DNA from: DATFWC01 sp963777755
GTDB lineage: Bacteria; Pseudomonadota; Alphaproteobacteria; Rhizobiales; Xanthobacteraceae
Assembly: GCA_963777755.1 (NCBI GenBank)
Contig: CAVZSC010000029.1
Location: 74,263 to 138,262 of the forward strand
DNA length: 64,000 nt
Reading direction: 5' to 3'
Within the stretch, counting starts at the first letter, position 1. Every line of letters begins with the position of its first letter. Positions 51,104 through 58,820 of the stretch are shown piece after piece. Below the pieces are notes generated by a model. The model searched no databases and was not told the origin of the DNA. It saw only the letters and a list, made by a program, of their open reading frames with translations. The position numbers were made by a program, and so were the translations under genes.

Positions 51104-52264
51104 CTAGGGACGGCCGCCGGCCGGCATTGCCTCCACCAGGCGGAGGTAATCTTCTGCCCTATTGTAGGCCTGCGCCGACACCCTGAGCCACAGCTGGCCC
51201 GAGAATGCCGTAACGGCAACATCGATGGCGTGGCTTGCATTCAGCGCGTCACGCAGCCGCTGCGCATCGTCCCGCGTGGCGGGCGAGGAATGATCGACCC
51301 GCACGGTCGCCATCGCGCCGGTCAGCGCGTCCGGGGCCCCGCGCACGGTGGCGAGCCGTTCGGCCAGCATCGCGCCGGCTTGTCGTGCGAGCGCGACGTT
51401 GCGCCGGCGCAGGCGCTCCCCGCCGAGGTCCTGGTGAAACGCGATCGCTGTCGGAATTGTGAGCCAGGCCGACGGATCGCGCGTGCCGGTCCAGTCGAAC
51501 TCCTGCGCGAAGCCCTGTCGGTAGCCGTGCGAGATGACGAGCGGATGCAGGCCTGCCTGGCTCTCCGGCGACGCCCACAGGAAGGCACTGCCCTTCGGTG
51601 CCATCAGCCATTTGTGGCAATTGCCGACGTAGTAGTCGGCCCCGATCGACGGGATGTCGAGGGCCAGCATGCCGGGAGCGTGCGCCCCGTCGATGAGGAC
51701 CCGCGCGCCGGCCGCGCGGGCCAGCGACGTCAGCTCGCTTACCGGGAAGATCACCGCGGTGGGCGACGTGACGTGGTCGAACAGGGCGAGCCGGGTCCGG
51801 GCGCCGAGATGGGGGGCGACCGCTGCAATGATCTCGGCGGTGGTCGAGACCGGGTAGGGGACTTGCGCCGTGACGACGCGGACGCCGGTCCGCCGGGCGA
51901 GATGCTCGGCCGCCCGCTGGATTGCCGGATAGGCGTGGTCGGTGAGCAGGATCTCGTCGCCGGTGGCGAAGGCGAGGCTCGCCAGCACCGCGTTGCAGCC
52001 CGCTGTTGCGTTCTCGACGAAAACATAGTCGTCCCCGGCCCCGCCGAGACAGGTAGCAAGGCCTTGGGCCGCCTCGCGCAGCAGGCGCGGCAGGCTTGCG
52101 AAGAAATCGCCCGGATGAGCCTCCATGCGGCGGCGCCAGGCGTCCTGCTCCGCCAGGACCGTGCGCGGCGTTGCGCCGAACGAGCCGTGGTTGAGGAACG
52201 TGAAGCGCGGATCGAGGAGCCATGCGGCGCGGTCGCAGCCGGCCTCCGGTGCCGCGTCATTCAT
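51104..52264 (-). CDS. Class V aminotransferase, isopenicillin-N-epimerase-like
   Basis: A 386-residue PLP enzyme of the isopenicillin N epimerase/cysteine desulfurase-like class V group. FLNHGSFGATPRTVL opens the fold, FVENATAGCNAVLASL binds the cofactor phosphate, IDGAHAPGM gives the PLP-ring Asp, and NCHKWLMAPKGSAFLW contains the Schiff-base Lys. Members act as epimerases, lyases or desulfurases on amino acids, so the reaction is open. ATG at 52264. The gene diverges from the next one by 100 bases. Confidence 0.87.
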   Translation of the reverse strand: MNDAAPEAGCDRAAWLLDPRFTFLNHGSFGATPRTVLAEQDAWRRRMEAHPGDFFASLPRLLREAAQGLATCLGGAGDDYVFVENATAGCNAVLASLAFATGDEILLTDHAYPAIQRAAEHLARRTGVRVVTAQVPYPVSTTAEIIAAVAPHLGARTRLALFDHVTSPTAVIFPVSELTSLARAAGARVLIDGAHAPGMLALDIPSIGADYYVGNCHKWLMAPKGSAFLWASPESQAGLHPLVISHGYRQGFAQEFDWTGTRDPSAWLTIPTAIAFHQDLGGERLRRRNVALARQAGAMLAERLATVRGAPDALTGAMATVRVDHSSPATRDDAQRLRDALNASHAIDVAVTAFSGQLWLRVSAQAYNRAEDYLRLVEAMPAGGRP

Positions 52265-52364
52265 GCGTTGCGCGCTCGCTCACGGGGGGAAAAAACCTCG
52301 CCTTGACCCGCCGCCGCCCGACAGGGGATGCTGAAGCCGCAAGGACAGCCGGCCTCGGACGCCA

Positions 52365-53309
52365 ATGCGAGTTCTCGTCTGCATACCTCATTTCTTCAAG
52401 CGGAATCGCGACCGCGACGAATCGGAGATCATGGGCTCGAGCGTCGATCCCATGGAGGAACGCATCGAGACGGTGCGTTATTGCTTGCGCGGGATGCAGG
52501 CGATGCTGTCCGACAACCGGTTCGTGCTGCGCACGGCGCCGGACAGCACGGTCGGGTTCGATCGGGCCGAGGCGCTCGCCAACCGGTTGACCGGCGACAT
52601 CTGCCTGTGCGTTGCCGGCGAGGATCATCTGTTCCACGAGCTGACCACCGGCAACGTGATCAAGGGCCTGTTTACCGCGCGCGATCCGCGCCTGCTCGGC
52701 TATGCGTGCCGGCGCATGTTCGCCGAGAACGTCGACCGTTACGACCTCTATGTCTTCACCGAGGACGACAATGCGGTGCTCGATGGCGAATTCTTCGACA
52801 AGGCGGCGCATTTCTACCACGCGTTCGGCGAGAACAGGCTCCTGTTGCCGAACCGGTTCGAGCTCGGCGGGATCGGCGAGGTCGCCTGGAAGGTCTATAT
52901 CGACGAGGGGGCCTTCGCGCACCGGCTGATCGAGCCGCCCCCATTGTCTGAGCCGGTGCTGCGCCTCCCGGGCTGGGCCAGGGACATCGAGTTTGCGCTG
53001 ACGCGGAGCCCGTATTGCGGCGCCTATGTCATCACCAACGCGCAGCTGCGGACGTGGATGAAGGAACCTGATTTCGCGGAGCCCGACCCGGAGTTCGCCG
53101 ACAAGATGGACCTCCTGGAGCTTGCCGGAATCCCGCTGCGCGGGCGATTGCCGATGTACAAGGCGGCGAAAGCCGACGCGGAGTTCTTCGAGATCCATCA
53201 CGTGCCGAACCGCGCCTGCAACGGGTCGACGCCGCAGCAGCTGCTCAAGGACATGGTGATGCCCGAGGTCGAGCGGCGGGCGGCGTCGAGCCTGCGACGG
53301 GCCTCGTAG
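52365..53309 (+). CDS. Orphan protein with GT-A-like acidic motif
   Basis: A 314-residue cytosolic protein opening MRVLVCIPHFFKRNRDRDES. The strand-loop LYVFTEDDNAVLDGEFFDKA at about 125-144 looks like the DXD metal/nucleotide-sugar site of GT-A glycosyltransferases, and AGIPLRGRLPMYKAAKADAE is near the end. No named family is recognised. Its place beside sugar genes agrees with a glycosyltransferase, but this is inference. ATG at 52365 has no strong ribosome site. Confidence 0.7.
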   Translation: MRVLVCIPHFFKRNRDRDESEIMGSSVDPMEERIETVRYCLRGMQAMLSDNRFVLRTAPDSTVGFDRAEALANRLTGDICLCVAGEDHLFHELTTGNVIKGLFTARDPRLLGYACRRMFAENVDRYDLYVFTEDDNAVLDGEFFDKAAHFYHAFGENRLLLPNRFELGGIGEVAWKVYIDEGAFAHRLIEPPPLSEPVLRLPGWARDIEFALTRSPYCGAYVITNAQLRTWMKEPDFAEPDPEFADKMDLLELAGIPLRGRLPMYKAAKADAEFFEIHHVPNRACNGSTPQQLLKDMVMPEVERRAASSLRRAS

Positions 53310-53335
53310 CCTGCGCGACCAGAAAGGAGAGCCCC

Positions 53336-53752
53336 ATGCACACCAGACGCAGCATCATTTCTGGCCTGATGGTCGCCGGCCTCGGCCTCACCGGCGTGGC
53401 GCCGGCGGTCGCGGCAGCGGCCAAGCGCAGCCGCGCGCTGGCACTGCTCGATCCCGACAATAACGGCACCGTGAGCCTCGACGAGGCGCGGAAAGCGGGG
53501 TCGGCCGTGTACGACCGGCTCGATCGCGGCCGCAAGGGGGTGCTCAACCGGCGCGAGCTCGGCGGCCGCGTGACCAACGCGGAATTCGCCGCCGCCGACC
53601 CGGACAAGGACGGGACGCTGAGCAAAGCCGAGTATCTCACCATCGTGGAAAGGCGGTTCAAGGCCGCCAATCCGGACAACGACGGCACGCTGGACGAAAA
53701 CGAGCTGCGCACGCGCGCCGGCCGGGCCTTCTTGCGGCTGGTGATTCCGTAG
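53336..53752 (+). CDS. Secreted EF-hand calcium-binding protein
   Basis: A 138-residue protein. The N terminus MHTRRSIISGLMVAGLGLTG has a twin-Arg, Sec/Tat-like leader cleaved near VAAAAK. Four EF-hand loops follow: DPDNNGTVSLDE, a degenerate DRGRKGVLNRRE, DPDKDGTLSKAE and NPDNDGTLDENE, three of them with good Ca2+ ligands. AAAGGAGAG stands a few bases before the ATG. It may buffer or sense periplasmic Ca2+; this could matter for RTX folding but no link is shown. Confidence 0.88.
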   Translation: MHTRRSIISGLMVAGLGLTGVAPAVAAAAKRSRALALLDPDNNGTVSLDEARKAGSAVYDRLDRGRKGVLNRRELGGRVTNAEFAAADPDKDGTLSKAEYLTIVERRFKAANPDNDGTLDENELRTRAGRAFLRLVIP

Positions 53753-53789
53753 CCCGGATGAATGCGGGTGCTGCTTGCTCATGCGTGCT

Positions 53790-53889
53790 CCCTCCCCCGC
53801 TTGCGGGGGAGGGTTGGGGGAGGGGGCACGAACGGAACTCTGAGCTTCACGTTCCCCCTCCCTATCCCTCCCCCGCAAGCGGGGGAGGG
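53790..53889. repeat. Long intergenic palindrome
   Basis: The 24-base units 53790-53813 and 53866-53889 are reverse complements of each other, each itself nearly palindromic, and the inner flanks (TTGGGGGAGGGGG against TTCCCCCTCCCT) also pair imperfectly, giving a stem-loop of about 100 bases between convergent genes. Such G/C-tract palindromes are common in Rhizobiales spacers. Confidence 0.75.
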
Positions 53890-53965
53890 GACCGGCAGCA
53901 TCCGCGGCTCGGCCGCATCCTTGGCGGCGCCGCAACGCCCGGCATGGTCGAACTTCCTTGAGGCC

Positions 53966-55351
53966 CTACGTCCGTAGCGCCTTCTTGCGCCGCCAGGGAG
54001 CGTCGCGCTGCCAGTCGCCCGCCATGATGCAGCCGATCGGCTCGATGGTATCGACCACCTCGGCGAGCCCGTACTCCTCGATCTGCCGCCGCACTGTCGC
54101 GGCGCTCTTGTAGGCGAGGGGGAGCTCCGAGATGTCGGGGATGCCGCAGAAGAAGCGGGCGTCGATCCCTCGCGTCTGCTCGCCGACGATCTCGCTCTCG
54201 GTCTTGCCGGCGACGCGCCGCATATAGGCCGAGCGGCTGAAATTGCGGCCGGCGCCGTGCGGTGCGAAGCCGAGCCCGTTCTCGGCATTGAGCCCGCGGG
54301 TGACGAGGATCGGCTCCGCCATGTTGAGCGGAATGAGGGTGAGCCCGCTGTCGTCCGCCGCAAAGCCGTGGAACGCCGGCGTTGCGCCCTTGGCGTGGTA
54401 GAACAGGCCGTCACTCTTGCGGAAGACGAAATTGTGCTCGTTCCAGAACCGCTCCTCGACGCGCGTGCCGAGCCGCTCGGCGATCAGCCCATGGATCGCG
54501 AAGTGATTGGCCTTGGTCCACGTCCGGATCGTCTGCAGCGCGTCCCAGTAGTCGCGGCCTTCCTGGGTCTCGGCGGGGATCCAAGCATTGTGCGCCGGTG
54601 TTTGCGGCGAGAGCTCGCGGCGGAAGCGCTCCGCCACCGCCATGCCGGCCTTGTAGAGCATGGCCCCGGGCTTGCGCGACCCATGGTGCGTGACCAGCGC
54701 AACACGGCCGGTCGAGCGGACGCGTCCGACGAAGAAGAAATGGTTGCCGTCGCCCTGGGTGGCGAAATGCTCGACCGCGGCGCTGACGTGCGGGCGCAGG
54801 AACTCGTTGCCTTCGAACGCCGTCATGATCGCGTCGGGCGGGCGCAATTGCGCGCCCTGCGCGCGTCCGCCACCGCCGAAATGGCTGGCCTGCATGCCGG
54901 TATCGAGGACGGCGGTCGGGTCGATATCGCCGAACACCGTCACCGCCATCGAGCAGCAGATGTCGGCCGAGTGCATGCCGGGATGGATCGCGTCCTTGGC
55001 GGCGATCACGCCGCCGACTGGAATCGTCCCCGGCGCCGCGCCGGCCGGGCAGGCGTCGGGCATGACGGCGCCGGCGACGATGGTCGGCACGCGCATCAGC
55101 TCCCGCATGTGGCGCTCGACCGCGGCCACGTTCTCCACTTCGTCAGGGTCCTCGGCACGAATGTTGAGGTGGTGGGCGAGATCGCCCTGGGCACGCAAGG
55201 CGACGCTCTCGACGCGCGGCGGCGCCAGCTTGTCGACGGCGGCGCGCACGTCGCGGCCGGCCGCCTGCGCGGCGTTGGCGGCTTCGATCGCCGCCGGAAA
55301 CCACGGGCCCGGCTTGTAGCCCCAGGTGATCAGGTCCTTGCCGGTGATCAT
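53966..55351 (-). CDS. rtcB: RtcB-family RNA ligase
   Basis: A 461-residue RtcB homologue, the 3'-phosphate/5'-OH RNA ligase that works with GTP and Mn2+. Signature blocks are HSADICCSM, QGDGNHFFFVG (GxGNHF block with Asp in place of Thr), VTHHGSRKPG and APHGAGRNFSRSAYMR, the last with the guanylylated-His region HGxGR-x2-SR. No archease or RtcR gene is adjacent. MITGKDLITWGYKPGPWF near the N terminus is typical of the proteobacterial subgroup, and the ATG at 55351 is chosen accordingly. Confidence 0.88.
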   Translation of the reverse strand: MITGKDLITWGYKPGPWFPAAIEAANAAQAAGRDVRAAVDKLAPPRVESVALRAQGDLAHHLNIRAEDPDEVENVAAVERHMRELMRVPTIVAGAVMPDACPAGAAPGTIPVGGVIAAKDAIHPGMHSADICCSMAVTVFGDIDPTAVLDTGMQASHFGGGGRAQGAQLRPPDAIMTAFEGNEFLRPHVSAAVEHFATQGDGNHFFFVGRVRSTGRVALVTHHGSRKPGAMLYKAGMAVAERFRRELSPQTPAHNAWIPAETQEGRDYWDALQTIRTWTKANHFAIHGLIAERLGTRVEERFWNEHNFVFRKSDGLFYHAKGATPAFHGFAADDSGLTLIPLNMAEPILVTRGLNAENGLGFAPHGAGRNFSRSAYMRRVAGKTESEIVGEQTRGIDARFFCGIPDISELPLAYKSAATVRRQIEEYGLAEVVDTIEPIGCIMAGDWQRDAPWRRKKALRT

Positions 55352-55710
55352 TCGGTCCTCTCTGCGCAACAACGCTGGTCTTGCAGGGTTGGTCGAGGCG
55401 CAACCCCGTTCGGCTCAAACCGCGGCGCGTGCGCCGCTTCAGGCGCCGCATTAAGGCCGCGCCGCTTGCGATGTAAAATCAATTAAGAAAAGAACGAGCC
55501 GGACGAGCTGGCATACGAACCCGTCCGGCTTTCGGCGCGAGGAGGGAGCCATGTCCGGTAGGGGCCGTGGGCGGGTCCGGCGCCTGAGCGAAGCTAATGC
55601 CGAGGAGAGGTGCCGGAATAGGGCCAATTGTTCGACACCCTTCACTGCATCGCCATTCTGATTCTCTGCCCTCGCGCTGAGCTGCTTCGCGTTGTGACAC
55701 CGCAACCTTC
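55352..55710. other. Spacer between rtcB and the IS, no supported gene
   Basis: Contains a 9-bp stem, AGCCGGACG with CGTCCGGCT and a TTT, at about 55495-55531, possibly a terminator, and a 36-codon frame at 55551 with a strong ribosome site but composition unlike a protein. Neither is called as a gene. Confidence 0.35.
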
Positions 55711-57140
55711 GGACACACAGTCATCCTGTCCGTAGCGCGTGAAGATGTCCGCTGTTTGTAGCAGGTTATTTGTCCGCTTCTTTTGCTGCTGTTGGGCCTG
55801 TGGGGTTGTGGGCAACGCTGTTGCGTTGTCCACAAATCCACAGGCCGGGCGCGCCGAGCGGAGTTAAGCGGCCCGAGGCGAGACATCGATTATTCGTCCT
55901 TCTCGATCATAGCTGGCGAGACGGCGCGGACCGTCGAAGACAGCGAGACTGCCGTCGGGATATTCGTGCACTCGCACGGTGGCCTTGACGTAGTGGTGGC
56001 GATGCACCTGGGGCGGAATCTGCATCGAAAGCCTTCGCCATGCCACACAGTTGTCGCGGCCGACCTGGCGATCGTCCTGAACGCACAGGATCTCGCTGAG
56101 CGGCCGGCCCACGTAGGGCACGAAGGCTGTGCCGGGTTCTGCCGCCGCAACCGCGAAACGGGCATTGTAGTCCGGCACGAAGCGCTCTCTGAGATAGCGA
56201 TTGGCTGCCGCGATGGTCTTGATCCCGGCCACGCGCAGCTCCGGCGGCAGGCGGTTCTGCAACGTCCCGAACACCCTCTCGATGCGCCCACGTGCCTCAG
56301 GCGAATAGGAGGGAATATGGGTGATTCCGAGCTGGGCGAGCGCTCGCCCGACCTGGGTCGGCTGGCTTTTGTCCACTTTGGACCCGCCCTTCGGGGTGTG
56401 GAAATAGTGCCCGCCCCGATCGGTATAGAGCGCCCCGAACAGGCCGTGGCGGGCGATCGTCTCGCTCAGCCCGAGAAAGCTCGACATCGTTCCCTCCTCG
56501 GCAACGAGGATCGCCGAATAGATCGTCCCGGTCGCATCATCGAGGGTCACGATCAGGTCGAGCTTGCGATCCAGGGCCGGAATCCAGCGGTGGGTCGAGC
56601 CATCCTGGAACACCAGCATGCCGGGTAGCGGCCGCCGCACCCGCTTCTTGCGGTGCGCGCCCCGCCGCTTGGCCTTCTGCACCAGCCCCACCGTCTGCAG
56701 CGAAAGCCGCGTCACCGTGTAGCTCAGCTTGTAGCCGTGTCGGCGCTGCAGCTGCTCATGGAAGTGCTTCACCGTGAAGTCACTGTAGCGCTCACGGTAA
56801 AGCTCATGCATCCGGGCAAGCTCGCGTTCCGCTGCACGATGCGGCGAGATCTTGCCGATCCGCCGATCGCGCAGCCCAGCAACCCCGTCCTCCTCGTAGC
56901 GAACGCTCAGCCGGCGGAAGTTCCGACCCGACATCCCCAGCAGTTCTCCCGCTTCGTCCGCCGTCAATCGCCGGCGCTTGTACTGCTCAAACGCTTCTCC
57001 AAACCGAGACAAAAATGCCTCCCATAACACTGCCGTCCGCCGCATCACCGCCTCCAGAACAAGCGGCGAACATGGCGGACAACTCACGTGCTACAAAAGG
57101 CGGACAACTGACCCGCTACCAACAGGACACACAGTCATCC
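55711..57140. mobile_element. Insertion sequence (IS1202/ISNCY-like) with 16-bp flanking direct repeats
   Basis: The 16 bases GGACACACAGTCATCC occur at 55711-55726 and 57125-57140, so the element is about 55727-57124. Its ends are related inverted repeats: the left reads TGTCCGTAGCGCGTGAAG and the inverted right TGTTGGTAGCGGGTCAG, each followed by TGTCCGC and then a second TTTGTAGCA/TTGTCCGC block. Long target duplications are typical of IS1202-group elements. It sits in the promoter-side spacer of the RTX gene at 57271. Confidence 0.75.
55864..57045 (-). CDS. IS1202/ISNCY-like DDE transposase
   Basis: A 393-residue transposase, apparently intact. An N-terminal helix-turn-helix, RRRLTADEAGELLGMSGRNF, binds the ends; the rve-type catalytic domain has MLVFQDGSTHRW (first Asp), LYTDRGGHYFHTPKG (second Asp) and ARGRIERVFGTLQNR (Glu), the D-D-E order. 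The C-terminal part ends with a beta-rich VRVHEYPDGSLAVFDGPRRL. ATG at 57045 is chosen over 57087, which lies closer to the terminal repeat. Confidence 0.88.
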   Translation of the reverse strand: MRRTAVLWEAFLSRFGEAFEQYKRRRLTADEAGELLGMSGRNFRRLSVRYEEDGVAGLRDRRIGKISPHRAAERELARMHELYRERYSDFTVKHFHEQLQRRHGYKLSYTVTRLSLQTVGLVQKAKRRGAHRKKRVRRPLPGMLVFQDGSTHRWIPALDRKLDLIVTLDDATGTIYSAILVAEEGTMSSFLGLSETIARHGLFGALYTDRGGHYFHTPKGGSKVDKSQPTQVGRALAQLGITHIPSYSPEARGRIERVFGTLQNRLPPELRVAGIKTIAAANRYLRERFVPDYNARFAVAAAEPGTAFVPYVGRPLSEILCVQDDRQVGRDNCVAWRRLSMQIPPQVHRHHYVKATVRVHEYPDGSLAVFDGPRRLASYDREGRIIDVSPRAA

Positions 57141-57270
57141 TTGCGGCACACCGCCAGTTTGGGGTAGCCTTGACCTCTCGGCACGAGCCGGGGCGGGGCA
57201 AGCAACAACCCGAACAGTTGGGCGCACGGGTCGCGCAGGCGGTTGCGCGACCAAACAGGGGAGCAACACC

Positions 57271-58692
57271 ATGGCTTACGGGGCCACCGGCACCGCCGGC
57301 AATGATACGTTGAACCAGTCAACCGATGCCGGGCCGGGTACGATCGTCGGTCTCGCGGGCGACGACTGCATTTTCCAGGGAACGGGCCTGGCGACGATTA
57401 CTGGCGACAGCGGCAACGACACCGTCGTGCTGCAGGCCGGCAACACCGGCACGGTGAACGGCGGCACCGAGAACGACACCATCTTCGCGGCCGGCAACGC
57501 CGGTTCCATGCAGCTGTTCGGCAGCGACGGCGCCGACACGGTCAACACGCTCAATTCGAGCAACGGTCAGACGATCGTCGGCGGCAACGATTCCTCCGAC
57601 GCGGCCGACAGCGTCCTTGCCGGCCCCGGCAATGACCTGATCTTCGGGAACGGCGGCAACGACGTCATCAATCCTAACGCCGCCGCAGCTCCTTCGCTGG
57701 GGAACGACACGGTGGTGGGCGGTTTCGGCAACGACACGATCATCCGGAGCTTCGCGGGCGGCAACGACCTGGTGTTCGGCAACCAGGGCAACGACGTCGT
57801 GTGGATGTCCTCGGGCAACGACACCTATTTCGGCGGTCTCGGCAACGATTCGCTGCGCGCAAACTCGGCCACCCCCGGCGGCAACGTGATGGTGTTCGGT
57901 AACGAAGGCAACGACACTGTCGATACCGACCAGGCGACCGCCGCGACGATCGTGGGCGGCCAGGATTCGGCGGACGGCGCCGACTCGCTGTTCGGCACCG
58001 CGACCGGGGCCGATATCGTGTTCGGCAATGGCGGCAACGACACGATCAGCGTGGCCGACGGCGCCAACACGGCGGTGGGCGGGGCCGGCGGCGACAGCAT
58101 CCTGGCCGGCGTCAACAACGACCTCATTTTCGCCAACGAAGCCAACGACACGGTGAGCGCCGGCGACGGCGCCAACACGGTGTTCGGCGGCCAGGGCAAT
58201 GACAACATCACTGCTCTCGGCGGCCGCGACACGATCCAGGGCAACGAGGGCAACGACACGATCCGTGCCGACGTCGCCTCGCTGAGCATCGACACCATCT
58301 CGGGCGGTGCCGGCAACGACGTATTCGCCTATGGTAATGCTGCGGAAGATGGCAACAATGCCGCGGGCGGTGGCCCGGTCGAGTTCATCACCGACGTCGA
58401 CTGGTCGGTCGATCGGATCCAGTTGGTAGCCCTCGCACCCCCGATCAACTTCGCTAGCAATTTCGGCGCCGGCACCGGCACCGATCTCGCCTCGTCGGCC
58501 ACCAACGCGATCGCCGCGGCGGCCGCTTTGAACGGCGGCGACAACAAAGTCGCGGCGCAGTTCACCTTTGGCGGGCGAACATACGTGGCGATCAATACGG
58601 ACGGTGTGGCCACCTTCACCGACCCCTCCGACGTGCTCCTCGACATCACCGGAGTCACCGGGACGATCTCGGGTACAAACTTTATCTCCTAA
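57271..58692 (+). CDS. RTX beta-roll protein, type A (473 aa)
   Basis: A 473-residue RTX protein with MAYGATGTAGNDTLNQSTDA at the start, repeats such as FGNGGNDTISVADG and FGNEGNDTVDTDQ, and the type A tail FTFGGRTYVAINTDG then LLDITGVTGTISGTNF. The first 80 residues differ from the gene at 4121-5530 at only a handful of sites. GGGGAGCAACACC precedes the ATG. An IS lies 146 bases upstream and an intrinsic terminator 25 bases downstream. Confidence 0.87.
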   Translation: MAYGATGTAGNDTLNQSTDAGPGTIVGLAGDDCIFQGTGLATITGDSGNDTVVLQAGNTGTVNGGTENDTIFAAGNAGSMQLFGSDGADTVNTLNSSNGQTIVGGNDSSDAADSVLAGPGNDLIFGNGGNDVINPNAAAAPSLGNDTVVGGFGNDTIIRSFAGGNDLVFGNQGNDVVWMSSGNDTYFGGLGNDSLRANSATPGGNVMVFGNEGNDTVDTDQATAATIVGGQDSADGADSLFGTATGADIVFGNGGNDTISVADGANTAVGGAGGDSILAGVNNDLIFANEANDTVSAGDGANTVFGGQGNDNITALGGRDTIQGNEGNDTIRADVASLSIDTISGGAGNDVFAYGNAAEDGNNAAGGGPVEFITDVDWSVDRIQLVALAPPINFASNFGAGTGTDLASSATNAIAAAAALNGGDNKVAAQFTFGGRTYVAINTDGVATFTDPSDVLLDITGVTGTISGTNFIS

Positions 58693-58716
58693 GGGAATGC
58701 CGGACAGCACGAGCAA

Positions 58717-58745
58717 CGCCGCCGGGCTCACCCGGCGGCGTTTTT
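58717..58745 (+). terminator. Rho-independent terminator after the RTX gene
   Basis: CGCCGCCGGG (58717-58726), loop CTCA and CCCGGCGGCG (58731-58740) make a perfect 10-bp stem followed by TTTTT. It isolates the RTX transcript from the carbamoyltransferase gene. Confidence 0.92.
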
Positions 58746-58820
58746 CACGGGAGGGGACGATGGCTATCAGCGGGCATCGGCAGGCGCTGACCGAATGATG
58801 CCGAGGCGTCGGCGCGCGAC

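Noticed and set aside
55551..55661. 36-codon frame with a GGAGGGAG ribosome site
   Set aside because: Composition (Arg/Gly-rich, ending SPF) does not look like a conserved peptide, and no homologous pattern is recognised.
4121..58692. CRISPR-like arrays in the repeat-rich stretches
   Set aside because: The periodicity is coding (27-base nonapeptide and 9-base collagen triplet units) without constant repeats and unique spacers; no cas genes.
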